Positions 1-28,951 of a stretch of DNA of 64,000 nt are shown here, piece after piece. This DNA is from Stramonita haemastoma. Lineage: Eukaryota; Mollusca; Gastropoda; Neogastropoda; Muricidae. How positions within the stretch are numbered: the stretch's first letter is position 1; the number at the start of each line of letters is the position of its first letter. The DNA lies in contig CM060329.1 of NCBI GenBank assembly GCA_030674155.1, positions 26,867,184 through 26,931,183 on the forward strand, given 5' to 3'. Under the pieces are notes generated by a model, which worked only from the letters and a program-made list of their open reading frames with translations, was not told the DNA's origin and did no database searches. Position numbers and translations under genes: made by a program.

Positions 1-165
1 TACCATAATGTAAGGTCATATGAAAATCATACACCATATGAAAGTTATACACCATAACTAAAGGTCATACACCATAATGGAAGGCCATATAATACCATAA
101 TGGAAGGAAATATGAAGGTCATACACCATTAAAGGTCATACACCATATGAAGGTCATATACCAAA
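1..165. repeat. Minisatellite, roughly 18-22 bp units
   Basis: Irregular tandem copies of a unit built around AAGGTCATACACCATAATG with small insertions. No gene is seen in it. It continues beyond the left edge. Confidence 0.8.
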
Positions 166-520
166 GACCCAAGGGCTTAGATGAAGCCCATTCTGCACTG
201 CAGGGCAGAGGAAGGGAGACAAGCAGGAAATCTGTGGGCAGAAGGCTGTTGTGGGGCATTGCCTGATGGGACATCCTGAAGGTCACCTTGAATATGCTCT
301 CCATATTCCTCATCCCACCTGGCAATCACTCTGTCAGTACATGACACTGGACGAGACATTTGCTGCCAACAGGACTGTTTTCAAGTACCTCACCATACAG
401 GCAGCCATACTCCGACATCAGGGTTTGTTTTCTTCTCCATGAATGGAGATCACACGCTGTTACACTCAGGGATGTCAGGGAGAAAGACAGTCTCAGCACA
501 GCTTTTTAAAACATTAACTG
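166..520. other. Unassigned stretch between minisatellite and SINE
   Basis: Non-repetitive-looking sequence with a strong acceptor-like pyrimidine tract on the minus strand near 205-230, but the reading after it stops within seven codons. It lies where further transporter exons could be expected, yet none of its reading frames resembles the family. I see no supportable gene here. Confidence 0.4.
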
Positions 521-524
521 ATGG

Positions 525-868
525 ATGCTATCACTGAGCGGTTAAGACTGTTCGACTTCAATCTTACAGATCCATGAAGTCGTGGGTCCCATTCTCGATG
601 GCATCTGGGGAATAAAGGATAGAGATTTTTACAATCTCTCAGGTTAACTTCAAGTGCAGACCTGCCCGTGCCTTAATTCCCTTTGTGTAAATACACATGC
701 AGAAAATCAAATATGCACAGTAAAGATCCTGTAAGTCATGTCAACATTTGGTATGCTATGGAAATACAAGCATACCCAGCATACATCCCTCAAGTCCAAA
801 TCTGGCAACCTCCACTGTGGGCAAAAATGGTCGTGGATAGAAAATTTCACCATTGGTGAATTTGGAAC
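525..868 (+). mobile_element. tRNA-headed SINE (family H)
   Basis: The head carries GAGCGGTTAAGAC (A-box-like) and GTCGTGGGTCCCATTC (B-box-like) at normal tRNA spacing. A body follows containing CTGCCCGTGCCTTAATTCCC. This is the only clear copy in the window, so the family call rests on the pol III-like head alone. The 3' limit is approximate because the next SINE follows directly. Confidence 0.55.
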
Positions 869-872
869 TCTA

Positions 873-1170
873 ACTGGGGGAGAGATAGCTCAGTGGTCAG
901 AGCACTCACTTTCCTCAAGCTAAGGTTAAGCAGCACTGAGCGTGGTTACCAAGTGGATGGGTGACCGTTTGTGTGCCTTGGCTTCAGTAAAGTCCCCTAG
1001 TTCACCCAGCTGTCAATGGGTGCCTGCCCTCTTTAGGGAAAGGGAAGGTAAAGCAGCGAGGGAGAGGAGATGGGCCCGCCCTCAATATGCTGGCCCTTAG
1101 AGAAGCTGAGGTATCTGATGCCTCGCTCCCCTACAACCGTATAGGTTATGGGACACCTTTACCTTTTACC
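873..1170 (+). mobile_element. tRNA-headed SINE (family C), copy 1
   Basis: Starts with a head containing GATAGCTCAGTGGTCAGAGC, a typical tRNA A-box region. The body contains GGGCCCGCCCTCAATATGCT and the end is rich in ACCTTTACC. Two further copies lie inverted at 4700-4985 and 15095-15395. Confidence 0.75.
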
Positions 1171-1394
1171 TTACCAGAACAAAAAAAATTAAAACAAAAC
1201 AAAAAAGCAAAGCAGAACAACATGTTACTACAGGCCTTGTCACTTTGTTGATATCAATACACCAGGCAGAATGAACAAGAAAACCATCTGTGAGGCCGTG
1301 GCCTTGGGACCTGGCATATCACCTAAAGACATGAGGGTACCTAGCATCTGAGATATCACCTACAGACATGAGGGCACCATGGCCTAGCACCTGA

Positions 1395-1403
1395 CATTTA
1401 ATT

Positions 1404-1438
<35 letters not shown>

Positions 1439-1478
1439 TTAATAATAATAATAATAATAATGAATAATAATAATAATA

Positions 1479-1510
<32 letters not shown>

Positions 1511-1548
1511 TAATAATAATAATAATAAATGGGATTTACTATACATAT

Positions 1549-1592
<44 letters not shown>
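1395..1592. repeat. (TAA)n and (TA)n microsatellites
   Basis: About 130 bp of (TAA)n with point changes, followed after 25 bp by about 40 bp of (TA)n. It lies in intergenic or intronic sequence left of transporter exon 5. Confidence 0.95.
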
Positions 1593-1785
1593 GATTTATA
1601 TTTATATCACCTACAGACATAACGGCAAGGAGGGAACAGCTGTGTTGTGTAATGCCTCATGACTGCCACTGACTTCACTCACAGTCATTCAGAAGGAGGA
1701 GACTTTAACTGTGTGTAAAAAGTATAAAAATTTCAATACTACAATATTCTATAAAAACTACTCTTTCTGAATCTTACCTCAGCAG

Positions 1786-1960
1786 CCTGTCAGGTCAATG
1801 TCACTCTGACCTCTGCAGTTTGTTTATCAGGTCAAGGGTCATTTCAATCTGTCCACTCTGACCTCTGCACTCAGTTAGTTAGGTCAAGGGTCATTTCATT
1901 CTGTGCACTCTGACCTCTGCAGTCAGTTTGTCAGGTCAAGGGTCATTTCAGTCTGTCCAC
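1786..1960. repeat. About 60-bp minisatellite beside transporter exon 5 donor
   Basis: About three copies of a unit containing GGTCAAGGGTCATTTCA and CTCTGACCTCTGCAG. The array starts about 20 bp downstream (minus strand) of the exon 5 splice donor. Confidence 0.8.
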
Positions 1961-1979
1961 TTACACAAGGAGGACTGAC

Positions 1980-18105
<16,126 letters not shown>

Positions 18106-18339
18106 GCTGCTGTCCTGAAGCCACAGATAATTATAATACTGATTAATAATAAAAGGAATGTTATGTGTATAGAGCACTATATCTTGCAAAAACAAATCAA
18201 AGCACTTGCATTCAACCAATCCTTACTCATCTAACCAATAACAATTGAGAGTTTTAACAAAGTCAAATGTAAAACACACACACACAATGCACAGTCACAC
18301 ACACACACACAACACACACACACATGCACGCACGCACGA

Positions 18340-18660
18340 AAGTTGTACACTTTGGCAGGTGGTGGATATTTCGGCTGTTGAGAGCAGGGGCGGCTATAAG
18401 ATGAAACAGAAGGGGAATATTTAGCTATGAAATAAACATGTCTTGAGGCTTGATTTAAAAGTGTCATAGGCAGACTTTTGACGGAGGGAGAGAGCAAGAT
18501 CGTTCCAGATCACTGGACCAGAAATTGAGAGAGAGCGACGACCAACAGTGGATTGGTTGGATCTAGGTATTGTGAATGAGGAGTGTACAGGTAAAGACAT
18601 TCACAGATTTAGGACAGTGAGGTAGGAGGATCTATGTCTTCTCTTCTGCAGGAGGTTATC
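18340..18660. repeat. Unclassified repeat fragment
   Basis: Contains TGTCTTGAGGCTTGATTTAA, partly matched at 23572-23605 (TGTCTTGAGGCTGAATTAGA). It may be part of a retroelement; no intact frame. Confidence 0.45.
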
Positions 18661-18944
18661 TGAACGATAACAAAATGATGATGACATTACATTATGTGTA
18701 ACTAATACAAGGAAATGCAGAAGTAGGTTCTAAGAAGTAGAGGTATTATATATATATATATATGTATTATATATATATAATTATATATATTTATATATAT
18801 AATTATTGTATGTTTGTGTGTACTCTCCAATAATGATATTATTTTATTATAACTAATGCAAAGGAAATAAAGAAGTAGGCACAAAGTAATGGAAATATTA
18901 TACATTGTATGTTTGTGTGTACTCAGCATGTGTAAGTCTTTTAT

Positions 18945-19215
18945 AATCTTATTTAATTTCTTCTTTATTTCGAAGATAATGGAATACGCACACCTGTGCT
19001 TTTATACACCCAGGCCAGTCACAGTGTGCATGGGGTTTTGTAAATTTTGTAATCCATTCCCACCGGCACAAAATGACCTACTCTTCCAATAGGCGGAATG
19101 GGTTTTTAATGTGTGCACAAGATATTCGACCTGCATTTACACGCTGGACCTCAGTTTATAGTCTCATCTGAAAGACTTTCTGGGAGGGCTGTCAGTACTG
19201 ATGCTAATTCTAGCC
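18945..19215 (-). mobile_element. SINE family A, old copy
   Basis: Strongly diverged inverted copy; recognisable words are GATAATGGAATACGCACACC and AGTCTCATCTGAAAGACTTT. Confidence 0.65.
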
Positions 19216-19303
19216 GTCCAGGGGGAAAATCATGTTGAAAATCATGTTGAACAGTGTCTCAGTGGTGTGTATGTCAAAAGTCAGTCAAAATGTTATTTCC
19301 TGC

Positions 19304-19308
<5 letters not shown>

Positions 19309-19360
<52 letters not shown>

Positions 19361-19546
19361 TGTGTGTGTGTGTGTGTGTAGTAGTAGTAGTACTTCAGTT
19401 TAACGTCTTTCCACTAAATAGTGATATCAGACATGTGTGAGTGTGTGTGTGTGTGTGAGTGTGTGTGTGTGAGTGTGTATGTGAGTGTGTATGTGCGTGC
19501 GTGCGTGTTTGTGAGAATGTGTGTGTGCGAGTGTGTGTGTGAGTGA

Positions 19547-19623
<77 letters not shown>

Positions 19624-19656
19624 CGTGCGCGCGCGCATGTGTGTGTGAGAGTGAAT

Positions 19657-19708
<52 letters not shown>

Positions 19709-19710
19709 GT

Positions 19711-19755
<45 letters not shown>

Positions 19756-19872
19756 TGTGTGTGTGTGTGTGTGTGTTGAGAGAGTGTGTATGTGTGTGTG
19801 TGTGTGCGTGTGTGTGTCTGTGTGTGTCTGTCTGTGTGTGTGATACATGTGTGCACAAACAGTGTGCACAAA

Positions 19873-19916
<44 letters not shown>

Positions 19917-19935
19917 TGTGTGTGTGTGTGTGTGT
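19309..19935. repeat. (GT)n microsatellite cluster
   Basis: About 600 bp, mostly (GT)n with GCGC, GAGT and TCTG variants. No gene. Confidence 0.97.
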
Positions 19936-20227
19936 TTCCCACTTGACTGATCCTGTGCATTGTTTATTCCCGAAAATCAAAGCAGACATCGCAAAGCATA
20001 TCTATGATTATGAAATAATAATGGTCAAACTGCTGACCGTTGAACATTAATGAAAGAAGAATCGGCAAGGAAGCTGAAAGGGAAAGTAGACAAGTGCCAT
20101 ACTACGATACGCATGCGCAATCCAGCAGCTTTACAACTACGAATACTTTTTCAATTCATACGAATCGTTCAGAAGATATCGTTCGATTGTGAATAAAGTA
20201 TCAATTTCTGTATCAATCAACACTCAC

Positions 20228-20400
20228 GTGTGCGTTTAAGTTCTGAAGCAGTCCAAAAAGAGCTCCATTCACGGTCGCTTTTTTGCTTTGTTTGTGGGAG
20301 TCGACTCACAAGCTCAGGCGAACCGCCATTCTGGTTATTTTGTCATGTGAACAACAGCTGATTGGGCCACATGATTAAATGGCGTCACCTCAAAATAAGT
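20228..20400 (-). promoter_or_regulatory. Possible promoter and 5' UTR exon of the transporter gene
   Basis: Minus-strand sequence ends in a strong donor CACAC|GTGAGT at 20228 and lacks an open coding frame, as expected for a 5' UTR exon. Upstream are GGCCCAATCAGC (a CCAAT box) and GGTGACGCCA (CRE-like). It lies 2.1 kb upstream of exon 1, which has its own acceptor-like site. The link is inferred from position and orientation only. Confidence 0.35.
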
Positions 20401-20935
20401 TTTGTTGATGTTGTTGTAGTCCTTGTTTTCTTACGTTATTAATAACCCAAAACACCACAACAACCTCTCTTTCCCTTGCTCAGCAACAAAACAAGCAGTG
20501 CAACTATGTCCGCGGACGATCAACAACATCGACAGTGAATCATTCCTTCCTTTACATAGGCCTAGGCCTATCGTGATTGCCAGCTTGGTAGGGGGTTGAC
20601 GACTTAAGTTTCAGGGTCAAGGGTGAGTTCAAGAGGTCGCACTTATTATTAACCGCAATAATTATGTCCTGAATCATGTCAGTGATTGCGTGATGTGACC
20701 GCGATTTGGCCAGAAAGAAGAAAGTGTATATAGTTCTCTACGTGTGGGGTGGGGGTATAAAAAAAACAAAACAAGTTTAAACTTAAGTATAATGTTGACA
20801 ACACTTTCAAAACGTATAAAACAAAATGTTACAGCGTTCAATGCATTTCTTCCAAAAACATGCACTGTAGTGGCAATGGAATGCGATAAATCACTTCATT
20901 GTTTTACAGAAATTTATCAAACGCCCTTATGACCA
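20400..20935. other. Unique-looking intergenic sequence
   Basis: Moderate-complexity sequence between the possible transporter promoter and the next SINE. No gene seen. Confidence 0.5.
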
Positions 20936-20939
20936 AGCA

Positions 20940-21125
20940 ACTTAGCTTGGGCACATGTTACCTGTTCCACTTTTCACAAGAGCAGGTCATTGTGTGCCGG
21001 TGAGAACAAATGACAAAATTCACAAAACTGCATGCACAGGGAGACTGGATATGAAAAAAACTTGAATATTTATTCCATTATTCTCCAATTAAAAAGAACA
21101 AATCAACGAATAAAAAGAATCACAC
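20940..21125 (+). mobile_element. SINE family A, old truncated copy
   Basis: Keeps GTCATTGTGTGCCGGTGAGA and the AT-rich end; the 5' half is absent. Confidence 0.7.
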
Positions 21126-21386
21126 ACACACACACAATCATAGTTATATACGTTACATTTGTTTGACGCAAGGCCCCGTTTTAATTAAACCTGATTAGCA
21201 GTGCTCAAGTTCTGCTTTTATTTTAGAACTGCTTTGCTTTGTTCTGGTTTTATGTTCATTTCTGCATATGCGCATTTCTCTGGTGTGTTTTTGCAATAAT
21301 CATATTGTTGGTATTGTTTTAAATGATATCTTATTGCGCACAAATAACAGCACATAATTATTTGTTTATTTTAAAGCCCTCCGCTC

Positions 21387-21417
<31 letters not shown>

Positions 21418-21423
21418 AAAAAA

Positions 21424-21617
21424 AAGATGTTTTGCCTGCGTTCGCACAGGGGACCTTGGCTTTTAGTCTCATCCAAACGACTTCCAGGGAAGTGGAATGG
21501 AACTGGTGTTAATTTCAGGTGAATAATCCCCTTGAATCGGTACCTCGATGGTGGTTCGAACCCGGGCCATCAGATCAGAAGCGTTCAACGCTCTTACCAC
21601 ACGGCTATCCCGCCCCT
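21424..21617 (-). mobile_element. SINE family A-like, inverted
   Basis: Contains GGTTCGAACCCGGGCCATCA, a perfect B-box core in an arrangement slightly different from family A. It follows a C18-A run. Confidence 0.7.
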
Positions 21618-21641
21618 CAGTCATGCAAGTAAATCAATGTG

Positions 21642-22020
21642 TGTTTTTATTTATTCATTTATTTATTTATTTATTTATTTATATCGAGGATAATGGAATA
21701 AGCACTCATGTGCTTTATTTTATTTTATTTTTTTACATCAAGTCCCTGTGTAGGCAGTTTTGTAAATCTAGTCATTTGTTCCCACCAGCACGCAATGGCC
21801 TACTCTTACGAAAAGCGGAACAGGATTCAACGTGTGCTCAAGATATTCTGCGTGTGTTCGCACACGGGGCCTCGGTTTATAGTCTTATCCGAAGGACCTG
21901 TGGGGAGAGTGGAGTCAGCACTGATGTTATATCCAGGGGGAAAAAACCCTGGAACGGGAATCGAACTCGGGTCGTCAAATTGCGAGCACAATGTTCTGAC
22001 CACTAAGCTTTCCCTTACCC

Positions 22021-22022
<2 letters not shown>
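21642..22022 (-). mobile_element. SINE family A, full-length inverted
   Basis: (ATTT)n tail complement, body, and head with AACTCGGGTCGTCAAATTGC and CTGACCACTAAGCTTTCCCT. Confidence 0.85.
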
Positions 22023-22097
<75 letters not shown>

Positions 22098-22098
22098 C
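22021..22098. repeat. (GT)n microsatellite
   Basis: Pure (GT)n directly after the SINE head. Confidence 0.96.
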
Positions 22099-22122
22099 AA
22101 CTTTAATCTGGGCTTTAATTCT

Positions 22123-22360
22123 GGGCTGAGAGGGAAACAAAATTCAATTCAGTTGCAAACAGGAAAAGAAAAAAAATGGGTGGCGCTGTTCTTGTGGCGA
22201 CGCGCTCTCTCCGTGGAGAGCAGTCCAAATTTCACACAGAGAAATCTGCCGAGACTTAAAGTGGTATACAATACAATACAACACAATACAATAATACATA
22301 CAATACAATACAATACAATCATACAATACAATACAATACAATACAATACAATTCTCAATG
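22123..22360 (+). mobile_element. SINE family D, truncated, with (AATAC)n tail
   Basis: Shares CAGTTGCAAACAGGAAAAGA and TTCACACAGAGAAATCTGCC with the copies at 39283, 61910 and 62400. It ends in a long AATAC-type tail (22268-22350). Confidence 0.8.
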
Positions 22361-22470
22361 AGGTGGCAGCTAGTTCTGACGATTGTTGCCTATGCTTTGT
22401 GCCCATTCGCCTTCCCATTGTGAAATTCTCCTTGTAAAGGGGCTTGAAAGTTTAACCCACACCCACACAC

Positions 22471-22521
<51 letters not shown>

Positions 22522-22526
22522 GTCTC

Positions 22527-22623
<97 letters not shown>

Positions 22624-22625
22624 GT
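22471..22625. repeat. (TGTC)n-(CT)n microsatellite
   Basis: Tetramer repeat changing into (CT)n. Confidence 0.96.
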
Positions 22626-22734
22626 CTATCTGACTGTGGGAGGAGGTGTGGTGGGGATGATGCTGAAGCCTGAGAGTGGCTTTGTTAACCACCTAATTAG
22701 AACAGGGATAGCACTTGAGCTTTTTAAAATTTTA

Positions 22735-22966
22735 TTTTTCATGCTATACCACTTTATATCACAGCAGATTTCTCCCAGGCTGCTCTCCCTGGAGACAGTG
22801 CCTCGCCACAAGTGCAGCGCCACCCATTATTTTTTTTTCTTTTCCTGTCTTCAGCTGTGTTTGTTTCCCTATCATCGTAGCTTTTTTCTACAGAATTTTG
22901 CCAGAGACCACCCTCTTGTTGCCGTGGGTTCTTTTACGTGCGCTAAATAATGATGTGTAGCACACG

Positions 22967-22997
<31 letters not shown>

Positions 22998-23150
22998 TAG
23001 CACCCAGACCACCACCTATGGTCTAATGGATGGGGGGAAAGTTTTGGGCCCAAATGGTATTCAGACCACCGCACACTCCACTCGCACACTCCCACCCGGA
23101 CTGTTTGCTTCCTAGGCAGGTGCGTTACCACTAGACTCCCCATCCACATA
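22735..23150 (-). mobile_element. SINE family D, full-length inverted
   Basis: Reads in reverse the family D end, body (GGTTCTTTTACGTGCGCTAA) and head (CTAGGCAGGTGCGTTACCAC). Compare 39283-39700 and 61910-62300. Confidence 0.8.
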
Positions 23151-23244
23151 ACTTACATTGTCTAATGTTATAATGTACCTTCATGGGGCAATTTGCTGGG
23201 GGCAACAGCAAAGTGAGAGGCTGTATGATCAGTGGCTTTCTTTC

Positions 23245-23470
23245 CCACTCATGGAAATCCACTTTACAGCTTAGTCTTTAGTGATCGATTATGACTCTCT
23301 GACTAGGAGGCTTGACTTGCACAGTCCTTATGTGCTGCAGCCCTGGGGGCTAGTTGGCCTTTGGAGAACATCTCCAACGCTAACTGTCCGTATACCCTCT
23401 TGGCCGAGAGAGTGGGGATGTGCTGTGGGCAAGGCATCTCCACTATCATCAAATATCTGCCCAGCTGCTG
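23245..23470. repeat. Dispersed repeat E, copy 2
   Basis: Second copy of the repeat at 7015-7240, in the same orientation. Confidence 0.75.
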
Positions 23471-23624
23471 AAACAGCAGCTGCCTCCTCTGCTGTTTTAG
23501 AGGTCATCGTGGAACACATGGACTACCAACAACATGATGTGTTTACAGAAAACCTCAGACCGGAAATAAGTGTGTCTTGAGGCTGAATTAGAAGGTATCA
23601 AATGTAGGCTTTTGGCGAAGTAAG

Positions 23625-23908
23625 ATTTATCGTGTGTATGCAATGTTGTAAATTTTGTCATCTGTTCCCACCAGCACACGATGGCCTACTCTTACGAAAA
23701 GCGGAACAGGATTTAACGTGTGCGCAAGATGTTCTGCGTGCGTTCGCACACGGGGCCTCAGTTTTTGGTCTCATCCGAAGGACTTTTGGGGATAGTGGAG
23801 TCCTCGCTGATGTTAACTCCAAGGGAAAAATCCCCTCGACCGGGAATCGAACCCGGGTCGTCAAATTACGAGCACAATGTTCTGACAACTAGGCTATCCC
23901 GTCCTGCC
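23625..23908 (-). mobile_element. SINE family A, inverted
   Basis: Nearly complete copy including the B-box complement ATCGAACCCGGGTCGTCAAA and the A-box complement ACTAGGCTATCCCGTCC. It is followed by a 29-base A run and (GA)n. Confidence 0.88.
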
Positions 23909-23911
23909 CCC

Positions 23912-24256
<345 letters not shown>

Positions 24257-24394
24257 CCATTTCAGATAGATGGGGCAGACTGTTTACAGTCATCAAAGGA
24301 TCAGTCATGATGTACCCATTACTACAGTTTCCTGCTCTAGGTTTTGTCAGGTCTTACATATCTTTCATGTAGGTTAGGGGAGCTCCTTTGCTGT

Positions 24395-24395
24395 T

Positions 24396-24425
<30 letters not shown>
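24395..24425. repeat. Poly-T run
   Basis: About 28 T residues. Confidence 0.95.
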
Positions 24426-24428
<3 letters not shown>

Positions 24429-24502
24429 GAATTTCTGTCAACACATCCTAACATCAGACAAAGTAAGCTCAGATGCAATACTTGTTATATTACTATTACT
24501 GC

Positions 24503-24635
<133 letters not shown>

Positions 24636-24761
24636 GAGGGGGTTGGAGGTGGAGGGGGGTGTGCTTCTGTCCATTATAGCCTACTATATAGGGAATGTAC
24701 TTGTGTTTACATTTTAATAACTTTTCTTTTTCTTTTTATTTTTTTAATCTCTACGTGTACA

Positions 24762-24960
24762 TTCATTCGGATGAGACTATAAACCGAGGCCCCGTGTGCG
24801 AACGCACGCAAAACATCTTGCACACACGTTAAAACCCCGTTCCGCCTTTCGGAAGAGCAGCCCATCGTGTGCCGGTAGGAGCGGATGATAAAATTATTAT
24901 CAAAAAAAAAAGAAAGAAAGAAAAAAGAAAACAGCATGCACACAGGCACCATCCCTGATT
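24762..24960 (+). mobile_element. SINE family A, 5'-truncated
   Basis: Begins at ATTCGGATGAGACTATAAAC and keeps the CGTGTGCCGG region. Confidence 0.82.
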
Positions 24961-24964
24961 AAAA

Positions 24965-25225
24965 AAAAAAACGGGGAGTTGGAGTCCCCAGGGCGGTTCG
25001 GAGCTGTATATGGCAACGTTCTGGCGGCTCCTGCGACGGTACTGGAACCATTCGTATCGGCGACTGCCTTTCCAATGGACCATTCCAGTGGCGTGGAGAG
25101 GGAGGCGGGGGGATCTGCTGCATGGGTAACAGCTTGCCTTCCCTACTTACTTACCTAGGCTTTGCGCTCTAAAGACTAGAGCGCAACTCCATAGTCTTCC
25201 AAGACTGATGGGTGCCTACTACTAC
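24965..25225 (-). repeat. Dispersed repeat F, copy 2
   Basis: Inverted relative to the copy at 16990-17250; contains TCCTGCGACGGTACTGGAAC. Confidence 0.75.
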
Positions 25226-25250
25226 TACTACATGCACATATCCATTTGAA

Positions 25251-25439
<189 letters not shown>

Positions 25440-25597
25440 TTATGATGTCTACCAATTAGGTGTCTGTCAGTGTGGTAATTGCCCTTTATGGGATAATTAC
25501 AGTATTTTGACATGACTTGATTTGACTTCGCTCAATTGTCATGTTTTCATCTTTTTCTCCAATGAAAAAGTATAATATATTGTCAGTGTAAGATAAG

Positions 25598-25890
25598 ATT
25601 AGCCGCCGCTGTAGTCTAGTGGTTAGGGCGTTGGACTCGTAATCTAAAGGTTGCGGGTTCGATCCCAGCTTTCGGCTATGGCGTTGTGCCCTTGGAAAAG
25701 GCACTTTACAGCTATTTTCTCACCCCACCCAGGTGTGAAAGGGGTACCAACCTTGTGTTGGGGTTAACCCTGCGATAGACTGGCGTCCTATCCAGGGGGG
25801 AGTCTATGACTCTCAGTCGCTTAACGCCACAGAAACCGGGATAAGCACCGGCCTGATGAGCCTAAGGCTCGGGAGAGACTTTAACTTCTT
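25598..25890 (+). mobile_element. tRNA-headed SINE (family B), copy 3
   Basis: Full-length copy: head GTAGTCTAGTGGTTAGGGCG, B-box GGTTCGATCCC, end GCACCGGCCTGATGAGCCTA. Confidence 0.88.
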
Positions 25891-26054
25891 TTTTTTATTT
25901 TAAGATAAGATTATTACCAAGGGGTGCTTTTGTTGGTTCCTATTTTTTCCTGTTTATAATTTGAGCCATCACTTTGACAGTTGATTGTAGTATGAATGCG
26001 GTATACAGAATATTCAGTATAACCCTGTTTGGAATTTTCGGCTGCTGTAAAGAG

Positions 26055-26230
26055 TTATCCAACACTTCAAATACAAACAACAGAACGCTGTGTCAAACTT
26101 TATCATCATGATTATCAATGTCAGATAACAGAAGGCTGTGTCAAATTGTATCATCATGATCATCAATGTCGGATAACAGAAGGCTGTGTCAAACTGTATC
26201 ATGATCATCAAAGTCGGATAACAGAACGTT
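26055..26230. repeat. About 50-bp minisatellite
   Basis: Four copies of a unit with ATAACAGAAGGCTGTGTCAA and ATCATCATGATCATCAATGT. No gene. Confidence 0.85.
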
Positions 26231-26452
26231 AGCTTAACTAAAATGTAATTAGTATGATGGTCATCAGAACTGGCATCCAGACATCTGTCATTCCCTGACA
26301 AATAGAATAAGCTATGCAAAAGGTTTTCATATTCTTTTATATTATTTCATATCGAGGACAGTGGAATACAACTAAACAACTACACATAATTCTTTCTACA
26401 AGAGAGAATCGAGAGAAGTCAAATTCTTTCGAAGATAAGTACTCGTGGGCTT

Positions 26453-26500
26453 TTTTTTTTTTTTTTTTTTTTTTGCTTTTTTTTTTTTTTTTTTTTTTTA
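26453..26500. repeat. Poly-T run pair
   Basis: Two long T runs split by GC. Confidence 0.95.
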
Positions 26501-26559
26501 CACCCATGACATCAAGATTAAAAAAAAAAAGAACTGAGAGAGATTTGAATTGATTTGAT

Positions 26560-26816
26560 TTATTCATTCTTTTGTATCGAGGATAATGGAATAAGTACTC
26601 TTGTGCTTTTTTTACATCAAGTCCCCGTGTGTATGCAGTTTTGTAAATGTCATCTGTTCCCACCGGCACACGATGGCCTACTCTTACAAAAAGCGGAACA
26701 GGATTTAACGTGTGCGCAAGATGTTCTGCGTGCATTCGCACACGGGGCCTCGGTTTAAAGTCTCATCAGAAGGACTTTTTGGGAGAGTGGAGTCAGCAGC
26801 ACTGATGTTATCTCCA
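26560..26816 (-). mobile_element. SINE family A, inverted, 5'-truncated
   Basis: Body and tail complement. It stops at GATGTTATCTCCAAG and passes straight into (GA)n. Confidence 0.84.
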
Positions 26817-27010
<194 letters not shown>

Positions 27011-27249
27011 TATCATCAAAACTAAACATAAAAAACAACAAAAAGAACACCCCCCCCCCCAAAAAAAAAACACAAAAAAAACAGCAACAAAAAACAAACA
27101 CAACAAATAAACACCACCACCAACAACAACAACAAAAAAACAACTACCACAACCACAAGAGTATAACCTATGTTTAAAAATAAGGGGGGGAATATAGATG
27201 TATTTTCAACATCACATTATCCCCAAATGACCAGAACATTAATGTCGAC

Positions 27250-27465
<216 letters not shown>

Positions 27466-27681
27466 TAAGAAACCCCCTCCCTACCTCTACATACCAGCAT
27501 CACCACCAGCAGCAGTTCAAACAATATTTTAAAAAAGAAAACAGAATACATTCAACAAAACGGGTCATCCCAACTGGATACACTAATAATTATTTAAACA
27601 AAAAATAACTCAGCAAAAAACATTTTAAAAATAGCAAATATTCAGGACCATGAAACAGAAGGCATTACAAATATATAATGC

Positions 27682-27812
<131 letters not shown>

Positions 27813-28050
27813 GTAAGCGGGAAAAACAAGCAAAGTAGGCATAAAAGGGGGAAAAAAAAACAGATTAAAAAACAACAACAACATAAAATCCTTTAAACAC
27901 AAAAGACTATATGAAAACACATTTCAATATTCAAATGGTAAGAATACAGTTTGAATCCAACATAACAACCAAAATACTCCTCTCCATAATAAGTCTAGGA
28001 TAGAATATCTGAAGGTGGAAGTTGGAGGGGAAAGGAGAGGGAAAGGAAGC

Positions 28051-28110
<60 letters not shown>

Positions 28111-28120
28111 GAAGAGAGAG

Positions 28121-28161
<41 letters not shown>
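28051..28161. repeat. (GA)n microsatellite
   Basis: Interrupted (GA)n. Confidence 0.96.
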
Positions 28162-28360
28162 CTAATTATAAATCTATCGTCTGTAAGTTCACGCCTTCTT
28201 GTGTCGTTAGTTTTCTTTGAGCCGCTCAACCAAGACAGCTCGACTTGAAAAAAAACCCACACCAAACAATACACGCGTATGTTGTGCAACAAGTAGTAAA
28301 ATGAGAGATTACAACAGAACAGTATTTTACTGTCATTCATTGTTAACGAGTGAAAGTAGG

Positions 28361-28715
28361 GGGGCGGATAGCCTAGTGGTCAGAACATTGCGCTGGCAAT
28401 TTGAAGACCCGGGTTCGAGTCCGGTCGAGGAAATTTTCTTCCTGGAGTTAACATCAGTGCTGACTCCACTTTCCCCAAAAAGTCCTTCGGATGAGACTTT
28501 AAACCGAGGCCCCGTGTGCGAACGCACGCAGAACATCTTGCGCACACGTTAAATCCTGTTCCGCTTTTCGTAAGAGTAGGCCATCGTGTGCCGGTGGGAA
28601 CAGATGACAATATTTACAAAAACTGCATACACACGGGGACCGGATGAAAAAAAGCACATAATTGCTTATTCTGTTATCCTCGATATAAAAGAATAAATGA
28701 ATGAATGAATGAATG
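28361..28715 (+). mobile_element. SINE family A, full-length reference copy
   Basis: Best-preserved copy: head GGCGGATAGCCTAGTGGTCA, B-box GGTTCGAGTCC, complete body and (GAAT)n tail. It lies about 170 bp upstream of the HSP90B1 ERSE cluster. Confidence 0.9.
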
Positions 28716-28856
28716 AAAAGTTGCAGACTAATCAAAATAATCGTCCCGTAATCAAAGTAATGTGTTATCGCAGCCTATTCGGGGGCGTGTCGGTATTTCA
28801 CTGCGCCAACGTGGTTCCTGATTGTATTTCCGCCGGAATGTTGCCAACTTTTCTGT

Positions 28857-28868
28857 GCATGCTGGGAA
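28857..28868 (-). promoter_or_regulatory. ZNF143-like site upstream of HSP90B1
   Basis: The minus strand reads TTCCCAGCATGC, the core of the vertebrate ZNF143/Staf motif. It lies 15 bp from the first ERSE-like element. Function in a mollusc is inferred. Confidence 0.35.
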
Positions 28869-28882
28869 ACAGCCTACAGTGA

Positions 28883-28901
28883 CCAATGAAAAAGAGCCAA
28901 G
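28883..28901 (+). promoter_or_regulatory. ERSE-like element 1
   Basis: CCAAT, nine bases, CCAAG: one mismatch from the ER-stress response element CCAAT-N9-CCACG bound by NF-Y with ATF6. Confidence 0.6.
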
Positions 28902-28919
28902 TACGATTCAGGCTCCGTA

Positions 28920-28938
28920 CTTGGTTTTCATTGATTGG
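28920..28938 (-). promoter_or_regulatory. ERSE-like element 2
   Basis: Minus-strand CCAAT-N9-CCAAG, one mismatch. Its inner half and that of element 1 form the inverted repeat CCAAGTACG / CGTACTTGG. Confidence 0.6.
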
Positions 28939-28951
28939 CTCCAAGTCTGTT

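Noticed and set aside
177..445. A sixth transporter exon near the left edge
   Set aside because: A good acceptor exists on the minus strand near 204, but the frame stops after seven codons and shows no MFS-like sequence.
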